DNA of 64,000 bases from Dyella silvae (lineage in GTDB: Bacteria; Pseudomonadota; Gammaproteobacteria; Xanthomonadales; Rhodanobacteraceae). This document shows, piece after piece, positions 8,813-17,660 of this stretch (within the stretch, counting starts at the first letter, position 1; every line of letters starts with the position of its first letter). A model generated the notes under the pieces. The model had not been told where the DNA came from and made no database searches. It was given only the letters and a program-made list of their open reading frames with translations. The position numbers were made by a program, and so were the translations under genes. The DNA lies in assembly GCF_026421305.1 (NCBI RefSeq), contig NZ_JAPJBQ010000002.1, positions 558,001-622,000 of the forward strand. Direction: 5' to 3'.

Positions 8813-10459
8813 TCAGGCCGCGGCGGCAGTCTGAGGTTCGGGCGTCATAGCCGGTAAGGGTCTCGCATCCTGCATCGACCCAATGACACTTCCTCGTTCG
8901 GCAGGAAGACGGAAAAAGGCAACCTGGCGCATCAGCGCCTCGGCGTCGGTGCTCAGTGCGCGCCCCGTGGCATTGATGTCGTCCACCAGCCCGGCGTTGG
9001 CCTGGGTGATGCGGTCCATCTCCATCACGGTACGGTTGATCTGGGTGATGCCGCTGGCCTGGGTCTGGCCAGCTTCGGAGATCTGGGACACCAGACCCGA
9101 TACGCGCGTGACGCTTTGCACGATGCCGTCGAGCGCTTCGCTCGACAAGGTGACGCGCGCGCGCGCCTCGTTCACGGCCTCGGTGCTGCTGGTCACCAGG
9201 AGGCGAATCTCCTTGCCGGCGTCCACGCAGCGCTTCGCCAACTGACGTACTTCCGCGGCCACCACGGCAAAGCCGCGTCCGCGCTCGCCGGCCTGCGCCG
9301 CTTCAATGGCGGCATTGAGCGACAGCAGATTGGTTTGGAAGGCGATGCTGTCGACCAGATCGACGATGTCAGTGATGCCATGGCTGGCTTGCTGGATGGC
9401 CTGCATGGCGTCGATAGCTTCGTTGGCTACATGGCGGCCTTGCGCCACATGGCTCATCGCGTCGCGCGCCGCACTGGCGGCACCGTCAGCGTGGCCTGCA
9501 CCTTGCACGGCGCTGGCGGCCATGTGCTCCATCGAGGCGGCGGTTTCTTCAAGCCCGGCCGCCTGCGTCTGCGTGCGGTGGCTCAGCGCTTCGTTGTTGC
9601 GAGCAAGGCGATGCGCGCGCTCATCCACAGAGAGCGCAGTGGCGCGCACCTGGGTGAGCACGTTGGCAAGCTGAGCGTCCATGGAGGCAAGCGCGCGCAA
9701 CAGCTTGCCAAGTTCATCCTCAACACCTGCGTCAACCGATTCGCCAAGCGTGCCCGAAGCAATGCGTTGTGCTACGTGGGTGGCCAGGTTCAGGCGTTGC
9801 ATCAGCGAGCGCATCAGCGCGCCGTCGAGAAAAATGGTGGTAAGCAGGGCGGCAGCCAGCAAAGCCAGCAACAGGATGATGCCTTCGCGGTTGGCCTGGT
9901 GCTGCGTCTGCACCTGCTGATTGCCTTTGGCGAGGGCGGCCTCGAACAGATTGGCGAAATCGCTTTGCAGCGGCTCGTAAGCAGGCTGCACCTCCGTGCT
10001 GAGCTTGAGGCCGCCGAGATCGAACTGCCCCGCATCGAGCAGCGCCAGCGCTTCGTCGATGGTGCGGTCGGCTTCGGCGCGATGCACGGCGGCGACCTTC
10101 AGCGACGACGCCTGCTCCTGCGCCAGCTCACTGCCCAGCAGGGCCTTCCAATGCCGCTCGGCATCCACGCGATCGGTGTGAATGCGCGTGTGCGCGTCTT
10201 CCACGGCCGAGGGCAACTGCGACAGCACCGCATGCACGAGCGCCTGCAGGCTGCTGTTGTAGTCGTTCTGCACGCGGCCAACGTCGGCGACAGGGCTGAG
10301 TGAACCTTCCACCAGGCCCTGGATGCGCGTGTCAGCGCGGTGCAGTTGGATCAGACCTGCCACGCACATCACAGCCAGCAAGCCAAGAATGGATAACAGG
10401 CGCAGCAGCAGTCGCTTGCGCAGCGTCAGTCCGGGCATCCACTTCGGTAGTTTCAACAT
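8813..10459 (-). CDS. Methyl-accepting chemotaxis protein
   Basis: 548 residues. TM1 is near residues 20-40 ([17 protein letters not shown]), a mostly helical periplasmic four-helix-bundle sensor spans to about 180, TM2 is [15 protein letters not shown], then a HAMP linker and a long signalling hairpin with the conserved tip ([35 protein letters not shown]). No CheR-tethering pentapeptide is visible at the C-terminus. A GTG at 10501 could add 14 residues, but it lies inside the spacer of the FliA promoter at 10490-10516, so the ATG at 10459 must be used. The EAL/GGDEF gene follows after 13 bases. The ligand is unknown. Confidence 0.93.
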   Translation of the reverse strand: MLKLPKWMPGLTLRKRLLLRLLSILGLLAVMCVAGLIQLHRADTRIQGLVEGSLSPVADVGRVQNDYNSSLQALVHAVLSQLPSAVEDAHTRIHTDRVDAERHWKALLGSELAQEQASSLKVAAVHRAEADRTIDEALALLDAGQFDLGGLKLSTEVQPAYEPLQSDFANLFEAALAKGNQQVQTQHQANREGIILLLALLAAALLTTIFLDGALMRSLMQRLNLATHVAQRIASGTLGESVDAGVEDELGKLLRALASMDAQLANVLTQVRATALSVDERAHRLARNNEALSHRTQTQAAGLEETAASMEHMAASAVQGAGHADGAASAARDAMSHVAQGRHVANEAIDAMQAIQQASHGITDIVDLVDSIAFQTNLLSLNAAIEAAQAGERGRGFAVVAAEVRQLAKRCVDAGKEIRLLVTSSTEAVNEARARVTLSSEALDGIVQSVTRVSGLVSQISEAGQTQASGITQINRTVMEMDRITQANAGLVDDINATGRALSTDAEALMRQVAFFRLPAERGSVIGSMQDARPLPAMTPEPQTAAAA

Positions 10460-10489
10460 GGGGGGATCTGGGTGAGGGAACTGCAAGAG

Positions 10490-10516
10490 CTGTCGGCTCA
10501 CCGCGCGGCAACTTTA
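10490..10516 (-). promoter_or_regulatory. FliA (sigma-28) promoter of the chemoreceptor operon
   Basis: On the minus strand TAAAGTTG (10516-10509), an 11-base spacer and GCCGACAG (10497-10490) match the sigma-28 consensus TAAAGTTT-N11-GCCGATAA at 13 of 16 positions with exact spacing. Transcription would begin near 10483, upstream of the ATG at 10459. This places the chemoreceptor and the EAL/GGDEF gene in the late flagellar regulon. Confidence 0.85.
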
Positions 10517-10648
10517 GCCATAAATCAAAAAAAGATGATTTTATTCAGATTCTTACGCTTGATTTGGATGGCCAAAGAAGCGCAGGAAAGATGGCATGAG
10601 TACGTGTCGTTTCGATGACTTTCGTGCTGCAGTTCTCACCTTGTGCCC

Positions 10649-10680
10649 AAAAAAAAAGCCCCGCCGGATGGCGAGGCCTT
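10649..10680 (-). terminator. Rho-independent terminator after upp
   Basis: On the minus strand GCCTCGCC-ATCC-GGCGGGGC is followed by nine T residues, 26 bases beyond the upp stop. Confidence 0.88.
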
Positions 10681-10705
10681 TTGAGGTGGCGGGGTGTTGT
10701 CTGGC

Positions 10706-11347
10706 TCAGCCGGCCGGCAACTGCTTGGTGCCGAAGATCTTGTCGCCCGCATCGCCGAGGCCGGGCAGGATGTAACCGTGTTCGTTGAGCCGCTCATCGA
10801 TGGCAGCGGTGTAGATCTCCACATCGGGATGCGCCGCTTCCATGCGCTTGAGTCCCTCCGGCGCCGCGACCAGGAACAGACCCTTGATGCGTTTGCATCC
10901 CGCCGCCTTGAGCATGTCGACCGTGGCTACCAGGGTGCCTGCGGTGGCCAGCATGGGATCGACAATCAGCGCGATGCGCTCATCCATGCGTCCGGTCAGC
11001 TTTTCGTAGTACGTGATCGGTTTCAGCGTTTCCTCGTCACGCTGCAGACCCACCACGCTGACTTTTGCGGCGGGAATCAGGTCGAGCACGCCCGGCAGCA
11101 TCCCCAGGCCTGCACGAAGGATTGGCACGATAGTGACTTTCTTGCCCTTGATCTGTCGCACCGTCAGCGGCCCGGCCCAGCCTTCAATGGTCTGCTCAAC
11201 GGTTTCGAGATCCTTGGTGGCCTCGTAGGTGAGCAGCGCGGCAACCTCGGAGGCCAGCTCGCGGAACTCCTTGGTGCTGATGCCGGCGCGGCGCATCAGG
11301 CCGAGCTTGTGCTGGATAAGCGGATGGCAGACTTCGACGATCTTCAT
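10706..11347 (-). CDS. upp: Uracil phosphoribosyltransferase
   Basis: A 213-residue cytoplasmic salvage enzyme joining uracil to PRPP to give UMP. The start [19 protein letters not shown] and the PRPP-binding loop [11 protein letters not shown] match the family, as do ILRAGLGML and the uracil-binding C-terminal stretch [12 protein letters not shown]. Family length is about 208-213. The longer frame from 11446 runs into a palindromic repeat and has no homology, so the ATG at 11347 is chosen. The gene appears to be monocistronic, with a strong terminator downstream. Confidence 0.97.
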   Translation of the reverse strand: MKIVEVCHPLIQHKLGLMRRAGISTKEFRELASEVAALLTYEATKDLETVEQTIEGWAGPLTVRQIKGKKVTIVPILRAGLGMLPGVLDLIPAAKVSVVGLQRDEETLKPITYYEKLTGRMDERIALIVDPMLATAGTLVATVDMLKAAGCKRIKGLFLVAAPEGLKRMEAAHPDVEIYTAAIDERLNEHGYILPGLGDAGDKIFGTKQLPAG

Positions 11348-11433
11348 GGGCTGATCCGGCGATGGCAATGACGCGATTGTCGCCCAGGGAGCGTGAAGTG
11401 CACAGGCATGTAAATCATGTCGACCGGTGTGGT

Positions 11434-11510
11434 TGTGGGAGCGCACCCCGTGCGCGACCTCGGAGGTGTTACGGCGTCGCGGGCCAGTCGCGCACAGGGT
11501 GCGCTCCCAT
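11434..11510. repeat. Family B inverted repeat, copy 1
   Basis: TGGGAGCGCACCCCGTGCGC and its near-perfect inverted partner (GCGCACAGGGTGCGCTCCCA) flank about 30 bases, between upp and psiF. A degenerate second copy is at 59962. Similar GGAGCGCAC palindromes are dispersed in related genomes. Confidence 0.75.
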
Positions 11511-11531
11511 AGAAAGGCATGGCCGGGCCAT

Positions 11532-11560
11532 AAAAAAGGGTGCCGGCATGACCGGCACCC
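11532..11560 (-). terminator. Rho-independent terminator after psiF-like gene
   Basis: On the minus strand GGGTGCCGGT-CAT-GCCGGCACCC (approximately) is followed by TTTTTTA. It lies 25 bases after the psiF stop. Confidence 0.88.
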
Positions 11561-11584
11561 TTGCAGCTGTCACTTGATCGGCGA

Positions 11585-11938
11585 TCAGTGCGCAGCCGGA
11601 GCGGCATCGCTCTTGAGGCAGTTGCTCATGAACTGCTTGCGGGCATCGCCCTTCAGCGACTTGGCCTGCGGGTCGGCGTTGCAGGCTTTCATTTTTTCCT
11701 GCTGGGTCTGCTTGGCTGGCTCGGCGGCCGGGGTTTCACCCTTGAGGCAGGTGCTCATAAAGGCTTTGCGCTCATCACCGGTCTTGCCCGTCGCCTGCTT
11801 GTTGCAGTCGGTCATGCGCTGCTGCTGCGAGTTCTTGGCGGGTGCGCTGCTGCTGGCGGCCTGCGGCGCGGCAAAAGCGGTGGATGCGGCAAAGGCCAGC
11901 GCGACGCTGGCAACCATCAGGCTCAAACGCGAAGACAT
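11585..11938 (-). CDS. PsiF-repeat periplasmic protein
   Basis: 117 residues: signal peptide (MSSRLSLMVASVALAFAAST, cleavage after AFA) and two PsiF repeats, roughly 32-66 (QQQRMTDCNKQATGKTGDER...FMSTCLKG) and 76-112 (QQEKMKACNADPQAKSLKGD...FMSNCLK). Each repeat has two cysteines spaced for an intramolecular disulfide. PsiF was named from an E. coli phosphate-starvation gene, but its biochemical role is unknown. No PhoB box is recognisable upstream. The ATG at 11938 is preferred because the signal peptide begins there; the upstream in-frame ATG at 11980 is not supported. Confidence 0.88.
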   Translation of the reverse strand: MSSRLSLMVASVALAFAASTAFAAPQAASSSAPAKNSQQQRMTDCNKQATGKTGDERKAFMSTCLKGETPAAEPAKQTQQEKMKACNADPQAKSLKGDARKQFMSNCLKSDAAPAAH

Positions 11939-12170
11939 GCGGGTACCCTCCTTGATGACCGGCGAGTGCCGGCGGCGCAAGTCTATGACTGCCGGCCGGG
12001 TACCGGGGAGGGGCGCCGAGGCCTCCCGTGCACATCGTTCAGCCAGGCCGCAGGTGGCTAACCGCTAACCAAACGATTCCAAGAGGAAAGGCCACGCCCG
12101 TCACCGGACATGGCCTTCCTTGGGTGCCGTGCCAACGCCGCTCAGCGAGCGGCGCTGGTCATCCTGTCGC

Positions 12171-13667
12171 TCAGGCTGCTTCGGCCTTGAGCTTGCGCGG
12201 ACCCTGCAGCAGTGCCTGGCGAACGTGCGAGACCACCAGATCCACTTCGGCGCTGGTCACCAGGAAGTGCGGGGTGAAGCGCAGCGAGTTGGTGCCGCCA
12301 TGGATCACGCCCACGCCGCGCTCGCGCATGTACTCCTCGGTGGAGTCCGCGCCATAGCACTTGAACTCCGGCGACAACTCGCACGAGAACAGCAGGCCGG
12401 TGCCTTGCACCTTGGTGATCAGACCGCCCAGTTCGTTCTTCAGCACGTTGAGCTTGTCGACAAATTCCTTGCCGCGCTCGCGGATGTTGTTGCGCACGTC
12501 GTCAGTGAGCTCGTTAAGCGTCGCCAGTGCTACGTCGAGTGCGCGCGGGTTCGCGGTCATCGTGTTGCCGTAGATGCCCTTGCGGTAAAGCTCCGCGGTA
12601 CGCGCATTCACGGCGAGCACGGACAAGGGATACTGGCCGGCGTTGAGTGCCTTGGAGAAGGTCTCCATATCCGGCGGGGCGAGCTTCTCGAAGCCCGGGT
12701 AATCGGTAAGCGAGAGCACGCCATGCGCGCGCAGGCCGGCCTGGATCGAATCGACCATCAGCAACGTGCCATGCGCTTCGGTGAGCGCGCGGGCCTTCTG
12801 GTAGAACTCCGGCGTCACCGCACGGCCCGGATCGCCTTCGCCCATCACCGGTTCGAGGAACATCGCTTCGATGAACCAGCCGTTCTTTTCCGCATCGGCA
12901 AACGCGGCTTCGAGCTGCGCGATGTCGTAAGGCTGCACCGTGATCAGCGTGTCTTCGTGACGGTAGCTGGCCAGATGCTGCAGATAGGTCTTGCGGGTGG
13001 AGTCGGAATACAGCGCCGGCTTGTCGGTGCGGCCATGGAAGGCACCCTTGACCGCCAGGCGCTTGATGACGCGGCCGGCATGACGGGCACCGGCATCGGT
13101 CATCAACTTCGCGTTGACGTCAGCGATACGACAGGCAAGGCCCACCGCTTCGGAACCGGAGTTGAGGCAGAGGTAGCGCGAGTACGGATTGCCGCCGCGA
13201 TGGCGGCCGAGTTCGCGATCCATCGCCTTGGTGAACTGCATCTGCGAGATGCTCGGCGTCATCACGTTGGCCATCACCTGCGGGCGCGCCAGCGCTGCAT
13301 CGATAGCCGCATGATTGTGGCCGAAGCCCAGCATGCCGTAGCCGCCGTTATCGTGGATCACCGCGCCCTTCAGGCTCACCACCCACGGACCGCGCGCGGC
13401 CGCCGGCAGGTACGGGTTGATCGCATCGTCCGGATAGAAGTTGACGAACTCCGCCTGCGACGTCGCCAGCTGCTCAGATTCGTCCAGCTTCAGGAAATCA
13501 CCAAATTCACTGCGCAGCTCGCGATGGCGCGCAACGGCTTCACCGATCGCCTGCACCAGCTCAGGGTAGCTGGCAGCAAAACGTTCGATCGTGGCGTCGT
13601 CGAGACCGGTGGTCTGCGGTGCGCCGCCAAATTCGCGCAGTTCGCGCAGCTGATCAATCACGCCCAT
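12171..13667 (-). CDS. Class III PLP-dependent aminotransferase
   Basis: 498 residues of the fold-type I, class III aminotransferase group. Motifs: cofactor phosphate-binding NSGSEA at 169-174, FHGRT at 210-214, and PLP lysine K339 in TFSKALNAG. The usual Asp-Glu-x-Gln strand reads VDSIQAG (305-311), so the Glu is replaced by Ser. The N-terminal 90 residues are a helical extension longer than in ornithine or GABA transaminases. The start follows GGAGGAGG by about six bases, which selects 13667 over 13682. Substrate cannot be named; an omega-amino acid or lysine-type transaminase is possible. Two inverted repeats lie upstream at 13741-13784. Confidence 0.82.
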   Translation of the reverse strand: MGVIDQLRELREFGGAPQTTGLDDATIERFAASYPELVQAIGEAVARHRELRSEFGDFLKLDESEQLATSQAEFVNFYPDDAINPYLPAAARGPWVVSLKGAVIHDNGGYGMLGFGHNHAAIDAALARPQVMANVMTPSISQMQFTKAMDRELGRHRGGNPYSRYLCLNSGSEAVGLACRIADVNAKLMTDAGARHAGRVIKRLAVKGAFHGRTDKPALYSDSTRKTYLQHLASYRHEDTLITVQPYDIAQLEAAFADAEKNGWFIEAMFLEPVMGEGDPGRAVTPEFYQKARALTEAHGTLLMVDSIQAGLRAHGVLSLTDYPGFEKLAPPDMETFSKALNAGQYPLSVLAVNARTAELYRKGIYGNTMTANPRALDVALATLNELTDDVRNNIRERGKEFVDKLNVLKNELGGLITKVQGTGLLFSCELSPEFKCYGADSTEEYMRERGVGVIHGGTNSLRFTPHFLVTSAEVDLVVSHVRQALLQGPRKLKAEAA

Positions 13668-13740
13668 AGGTTCCTCCTCCAAGGTCGACTTGCCTGCCGT
13701 CCCGATGGCATGCGCATCGATGTGTCAATGAATGCGTGGT

Positions 13741-13784
13741 GGAAACGCGTGACTGTTCAGCGTTTCCGTGACCCGGTTGGGTCA
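13741..13784. promoter_or_regulatory. Two adjacent inverted repeats, candidate operators
   Basis: GGAAACGC-N11-GCGTTTCC (13741-13767) has perfect eight-base arms. TGACCC-GGTT-GGGTCA (13769-13784) is a perfect 16-base palindrome one base further on. Both sit 74-117 bases upstream of the aminotransferase start and about 170 bases before the divergent ABC operon. No regulator gene is adjacent. Confidence 0.45.
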
Positions 13785-13952
13785 TGTCGCACTGCGATCC
13801 TTCACGGATGTGCACTGCAACGACGTACCGAGCATAGCGCGGCATGGTCGCGGCCGGTACCCCGTGTGACGCTTGTCACCCACGTCTGCTGACGGCGGCA
13901 ACTGCGTACAAACCCTTGCCGTGCCTAGCATGGCGGGCAAGGAGGAGGTGCC

Positions 13953-14867
13953 ATGGAAAAGCCTGATACAACGGTCGCCAGCCTGGCTGGCGCAACGAAA
14001 CGTTACGGCGCTTTAACAGCGTTGAATGGTTTGGATCTCATGCTGCACCGCGGCGAATTGCTTGCCTTGCTTGGACCTAACGGCGCCGGCAAAAGCACTG
14101 CGATCGGCCTTTTGCTGGGGTTGGTACGTGCAGACGCCGGCCGCGTCGAGCTGTTTGGCAAGGACCCGCAGCATATCGACGCGCGGCGCCGCATCGGCGT
14201 GATGCTGCAATCGGCCATGCTGCCCGGCACGCTCACCGTGGCCGAACTGCTCCGCCAGACCATGAGCTATTACCCGGCGCCTCGCAGGCAGGAAGAAACC
14301 GTGCAGCTCGCCGGTATCGCCGACCTCTTGCAGCGACGTTACGCGAACCTGTCGGGCGGCCAGCAGCGTCGCGTGCAGTTTGCCATTGCCTTGTGCGGCC
14401 GCCCCGAATTGCTGTTTCTCGACGAGCCGACCGTCGGCATGGATATCGATGCGCGGCAAAAATTGTGGATTGCCATCCGGCGTCTGGTGAACGAGGGCTG
14501 CGCCGTGGTGCTCACCACGCACTATCTCGAGGAAGCCGAGGCACTGGCACAACGCGTCGTGGTGCTGGCGAAAGGGCGCGTCCTGAGCGAAGGCAGTGTG
14601 GATGCCTTGCGTTCGCGCGTTGCGCTTACCCGCATCCGTTGCATCAGCGATCTCGATCCGGAAGCACTGGCGCAATGGCCCCATGTGACCCGCGCCGAAC
14701 GGGACGGCGAGCGTCTGCATCTGCACAGCGATGCGCCAGAGAAAGTGCTGCGGCGTTTGCTTGACGCCGATCCTGCCTTATCAGAGCTGGAAGTGCGTCG
14801 CGCCGGATTGGCGGAAGCATTCACCGCGCTCACCCATGAAACGGATAGCGAAAAGGAGGTGGCGTGA
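13953..14867 (+). CDS. ABC-2 type exporter, ATP-binding subunit (DesKR-linked)
   Basis: 304 residues. Walker A is GPNGAGKST (41-49), the signature LSGGQQRR near 133, Walker B LLFLDEPTVGMD near 152, and the switch histidine is in TTHYLEEAE. A C-terminal extension of about 80 residues, typical of drug- or lipid-type ABC-2 exporters, follows. SD GGAGGAGG precedes the ATG. The permease starts at the overlapping TGATG, and a DesK/DesR-like pair follows, so the four genes form an exporter-plus-sensor operon. The cargo is unknown; membrane lipid or envelope stress is inferred from the sensor type. Confidence 0.92.
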   Translation: MEKPDTTVASLAGATKRYGALTALNGLDLMLHRGELLALLGPNGAGKSTAIGLLLGLVRADAGRVELFGKDPQHIDARRRIGVMLQSAMLPGTLTVAELLRQTMSYYPAPRRQEETVQLAGIADLLQRRYANLSGGQQRRVQFAIALCGRPELLFLDEPTVGMDIDARQKLWIAIRRLVNEGCAVVLTTHYLEEAEALAQRVVVLAKGRVLSEGSVDALRSRVALTRIRCISDLDPEALAQWPHVTRAERDGERLHLHSDAPEKVLRRLLDADPALSELEVRRAGLAEAFTALTHETDSEKEVA

Positions 14868-15652
14868 TGTCCGTTATCGCGACGGCGGCAGTGCCGTTAT
14901 CTGCCATGACGCCGCGCCGCGTGCTCGGCGCCTACCTTGAAGAGGCACGCAGCGAATGTCTGCGCTATCTGCGCGCACCGGCTTTCATGCTGCCGGTGAT
15001 TCTGTTTCCCACCATGTTTTATTTGTTGTTCGGCATCGTGATGAATAACCATGCCGGCTACGACGCAGCGCGTTATCTGCTGGCCAGTTATGGCGTGTTT
15101 GGTGTGATGAGTCCCGGTCTGTTCGGTTTCGGCGTCTCGCTGGCGGCAGAGCGTGACAATGGATTGCTGACACTCAAACGCGCCTTGCCGATGCCGCCCG
15201 GGGCCTACCTGCTGGGCAAGATGTTGATGGCGATGCTGGCAGCCGCTGTGGTCATCACGCTGTTGCTGCTCATGGCGCTGGTACTGGCACATCTTTCATT
15301 GACGCTGCCCCAGGCGTCGCAGTTGCTGCTCACCGGTATGCTCGGCGTGTTGCCGTTCTGTGCCATGGGCATGGCGGTGGGCGTACTGGTGAAAGGGCAG
15401 GGGGCGCCGGGTGTACTCAATCTGATTTATCTGCCGATGTCTTTCCTGTCCGGCTTGTGGATACCGCTGCCGATGTTGCCCGCCTTGCTGCAACACATGG
15501 CGCCGATCTGGCCCAGTGCACACCTGCAGCAACTTGCCTTGAGCGCACTGGGCATAGGGCACACCGCGCCGTGGGCACATGTGTTGGTGCTGGGGAGCTA
15601 CGGGACGGCATTCTTCCTGTTCGCGGTACGGCGTCTGCGGCGCGCGGGTTGA
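14867..15652 (+). CDS. ABC-2 type exporter permease
   Basis: 261 residues with about six membrane segments (for example FMLPVILFPTMFYLLFGIVM, AAAVVITLLLLMALVLAHL, LLLTGMLGVLPFCAMGMAVG, HVLVLGSYGTAFFLFAV), the ABC-2 membrane type. The ATG at 14867 overlaps the ATPase stop (TGATG) and has AAGGAGGT seven bases upstream; a GTG three bases earlier is less well placed. It should form a homodimeric pore with two copies of the preceding ATPase. Confidence 0.9.
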   Translation: MSVIATAAVPLSAMTPRRVLGAYLEEARSECLRYLRAPAFMLPVILFPTMFYLLFGIVMNNHAGYDAARYLLASYGVFGVMSPGLFGFGVSLAAERDNGLLTLKRALPMPPGAYLLGKMLMAMLAAAVVITLLLLMALVLAHLSLTLPQASQLLLTGMLGVLPFCAMGMAVGVLVKGQGAPGVLNLIYLPMSFLSGLWIPLPMLPALLQHMAPIWPSAHLQQLALSALGIGHTAPWAHVLVLGSYGTAFFLFAVRRLRRAG

Positions 15653-15658
15653 AGTAGC

Positions 15659-16897
15659 ATGCGCAAGGGGACGGAGGGTTATGACGTGAGCGCAACGATG
15701 CATCAGCGGTGGCAGGCATGGTTTACACCAGCACCGGATTCGCTGGTGGCTTACAGCATCCGCAAGGGTAAGTCGCCCTGGGTGGATGCCGTGCACCTCT
15801 TGTGGTCGGTGTGGGTGTTCATCACACCCATGTTTGATCACTACACCCTGCGCTGGGGTGTGCTGACGGCGCTCACCTATCCCATCTTTCTTTTCTTGTA
15901 TGCGCGTTGTTGCCTGGCGTCGCGCCGCGACTCGCAGTACTACGCGTTCGCCCTGGTGATCATGGCCTTCACGCTGCTGCCGTGGTATCCGAGCGCGCTG
16001 ACCTATTTCATCTACGGCACCATCATGTTGCGCAGCAGCCGCATGAAGTTCCGCCAGTACATGGCTCTATTGGTGGGCCTCAACGTGCTTTGCATGGTGG
16101 AAGTGTGGCGGCTGCACTATGTGTGGCAGGCGGTCATCTGGATTCCCTTCACGTCGATCATCATTGGCGTCGCGGTGCATGCGGAGCGGCTCAGTGACGA
16201 GAAAGAAGCCGAATTGCGCCTGTCCCACGAAGAGGTGCGCCGGCTGGCGGCGCTGGCGGAGCGCGAGCGCATCGGGCGTGATCTGCATGATCTGCTCGGC
16301 CACACCCTGTCGTTGATCACTTTGAAGCTGGAGCTTTCGCGCAAGCTGTTCGACCGCGACAGCGAGGCGGCCATGCGCGAAGTGGCGGAGGCGGAGAAGG
16401 TGGCCCGGCATGCCTTGCTGGAAGTGCGCTCGGCGGTCAGCGGCATTCGCGCGGCCGACCTTGCCGCCGAGATGGCCTCGGCGCGCCTGATGTTGGAGTC
16501 ATCGTCCGTGAATTTCGAATGCGGCGAGCTGCCGGCGTCGCTGCCGGCCGATGTGGAACAGGGCCTGGCCCTGGTGCTCCGTGAAGCCGTCACCAACGTC
16601 GCGCGGCATGCGCAAGCGACACAGGCGCGGGTGACCACCACGGTCGCCAATCAGACGCTACGGCTTTGCATCGAGGACAACGGACGCGGTGGCGTCGGTG
16701 CGCATGGCAACGGATTGAAAGGCATGCATGAGCGCGTTGGCGCACTTGGCGGCACGCTGGAGGTGGATTCGCCGCCGGGACAAGGTACGCGGTTGCTTGT
16801 CAGCGTGCCGTTGCGCCCGCGTCAGTTTCAGCGCGATGCCTCAGGCGAACCCGCCGCGCCCGCCCACTGGACGCCGAGCGAGCGGCACGCTACGTGA
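15659..16897 (+). CDS. DesK-type sensor histidine kinase
   Basis: 412 residues. The N-terminal half has about five membrane segments (residues 42-60, 66-84, 94-112, 116-125, 134-175), then a coiled-coil (SDEKEAELRLSHEEVRRLAA) and a HisKA_3 dimerisation domain with phosphorylated His210 in RERIGRDLHDLLGHTL. A HATPase domain has REAVTNVARHA and EDNGRGG/GNGLKGM. This architecture matches Bacillus DesK, which senses membrane thickness through its membrane segments. It lies seven bases after the permease stop. The cognate regulator is 80 bases downstream. Confidence 0.9.
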   Translation: MRKGTEGYDVSATMHQRWQAWFTPAPDSLVAYSIRKGKSPWVDAVHLLWSVWVFITPMFDHYTLRWGVLTALTYPIFLFLYARCCLASRRDSQYYAFALVIMAFTLLPWYPSALTYFIYGTIMLRSSRMKFRQYMALLVGLNVLCMVEVWRLHYVWQAVIWIPFTSIIIGVAVHAERLSDEKEAELRLSHEEVRRLAALAERERIGRDLHDLLGHTLSLITLKLELSRKLFDRDSEAAMREVAEAEKVARHALLEVRSAVSGIRAADLAAEMASARLMLESSSVNFECGELPASLPADVEQGLALVLREAVTNVARHAQATQARVTTTVANQTLRLCIEDNGRGGVGAHGNGLKGMHERVGALGGTLEVDSPPGQGTRLLVSVPLRPRQFQRDASGEPAAPAHWTPSERHAT

Positions 16898-16977
16898 TGG
16901 TGTAATCGTTGGTCCGGCTCGCCGAGGTAGGCAGGACTGCTTGAACAGATGTCGGAACGTTCCTCAGGGAGTGCTAC

Positions 16978-17580
16978 ATGATTCGTGTGTTGTTGGCCGA
17001 AGATCAGGCGATGGTGCGCGGTGCGCTATCTGCACTGTTGAACCTCGAGTCCGATATCGAAGTGTTGGGGTCCGCGGCTGACGGCGAAGCGGCATGGCGT
17101 GATCTGCAGCGCCTCAAGCCGGATGTGCTGGTAACCGACATCGAAATGCCCGGCCTGACCGGGCTGGAGTTGGCGCAGCGCATACAACGGCACGAGCTGC
17201 CGATGAAGGTCATCATCGTGACCACGTTCGCCCGCCCGGGCTTTCTGCGCCGTGCGCTGGACGCAGGCGTGTCCGGCTACCTGCTGAAGGACGCCCCGGC
17301 GGAGAATCTGGCCGAAGCGTTGCGCACGGTGCATCGCGGTGGCCGCGCCATCGATCCCCAGCTGGCGTTGGAAGCGTGGTCGGAAGCTGACCCGCTCAAT
17401 GACCGCGAGCGGCAGGTGCTGCGTCTGGCTGGCGAAGGGCAGTCGGCCAACGAGATTGCCACCCAGCTCAATCTCTCGCATGGCACGGTGCGCAACTACC
17501 TCTCCGAGGCCATTGGCAAGCTGGGTACGGCCAATCGTATCGAGGCCTACCGGATGGCGCGGCAGAAGGGTTGGCTGTAG
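16978..17580 (+). CDS. DesR-type response regulator (NarL/LuxR family)
   Basis: 200 residues. The receiver domain has acidic E8/D9, phosphoacceptor Asp54 (LVTDIEMPG), Thr near 81 and Lys near 104 (LLKDAP). The C-terminal LuxR-type HTH (about 134-190) has LNDRERQVLRLAGEGQSANE and LSHGTVRNYLSEAIGKLG. It is partner of the upstream DesK-type kinase. DesR normally activates a fatty-acid desaturase in Bacillus; no desaturase is adjacent here, so the linked ABC exporter is the likeliest target. Confidence 0.92.
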   Translation: MIRVLLAEDQAMVRGALSALLNLESDIEVLGSAADGEAAWRDLQRLKPDVLVTDIEMPGLTGLELAQRIQRHELPMKVIIVTTFARPGFLRRALDAGVSGYLLKDAPAENLAEALRTVHRGGRAIDPQLALEAWSEADPLNDRERQVLRLAGEGQSANEIATQLNLSHGTVRNYLSEAIGKLGTANRIEAYRMARQKGWL

Positions 17581-17660
17581 CCAGTATTCGCGTGTTCGGG
17601 TGCAATAGCGTCTGAAGTGGTTTCGCGAGTGCGCCTTTGATCCCCTCGTTGTCCCGATGG

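Noticed and set aside
10501-10501. GTG start of the chemoreceptor
   Set aside because: It falls in the spacer of the FliA promoter and cannot be transcribed from it.
12083-12122. GGAAAGGCCACG...CATGGCCTTCC hairpin after the aminotransferase as terminator
   Set aside because: The stem is interrupted and no T-run follows on the minus strand, so I did not call it.
12120-13892. 590-codon open frame antisense to the class III aminotransferase
   Set aside because: Composition is antisense-like and it crosses the divergent promoter region.
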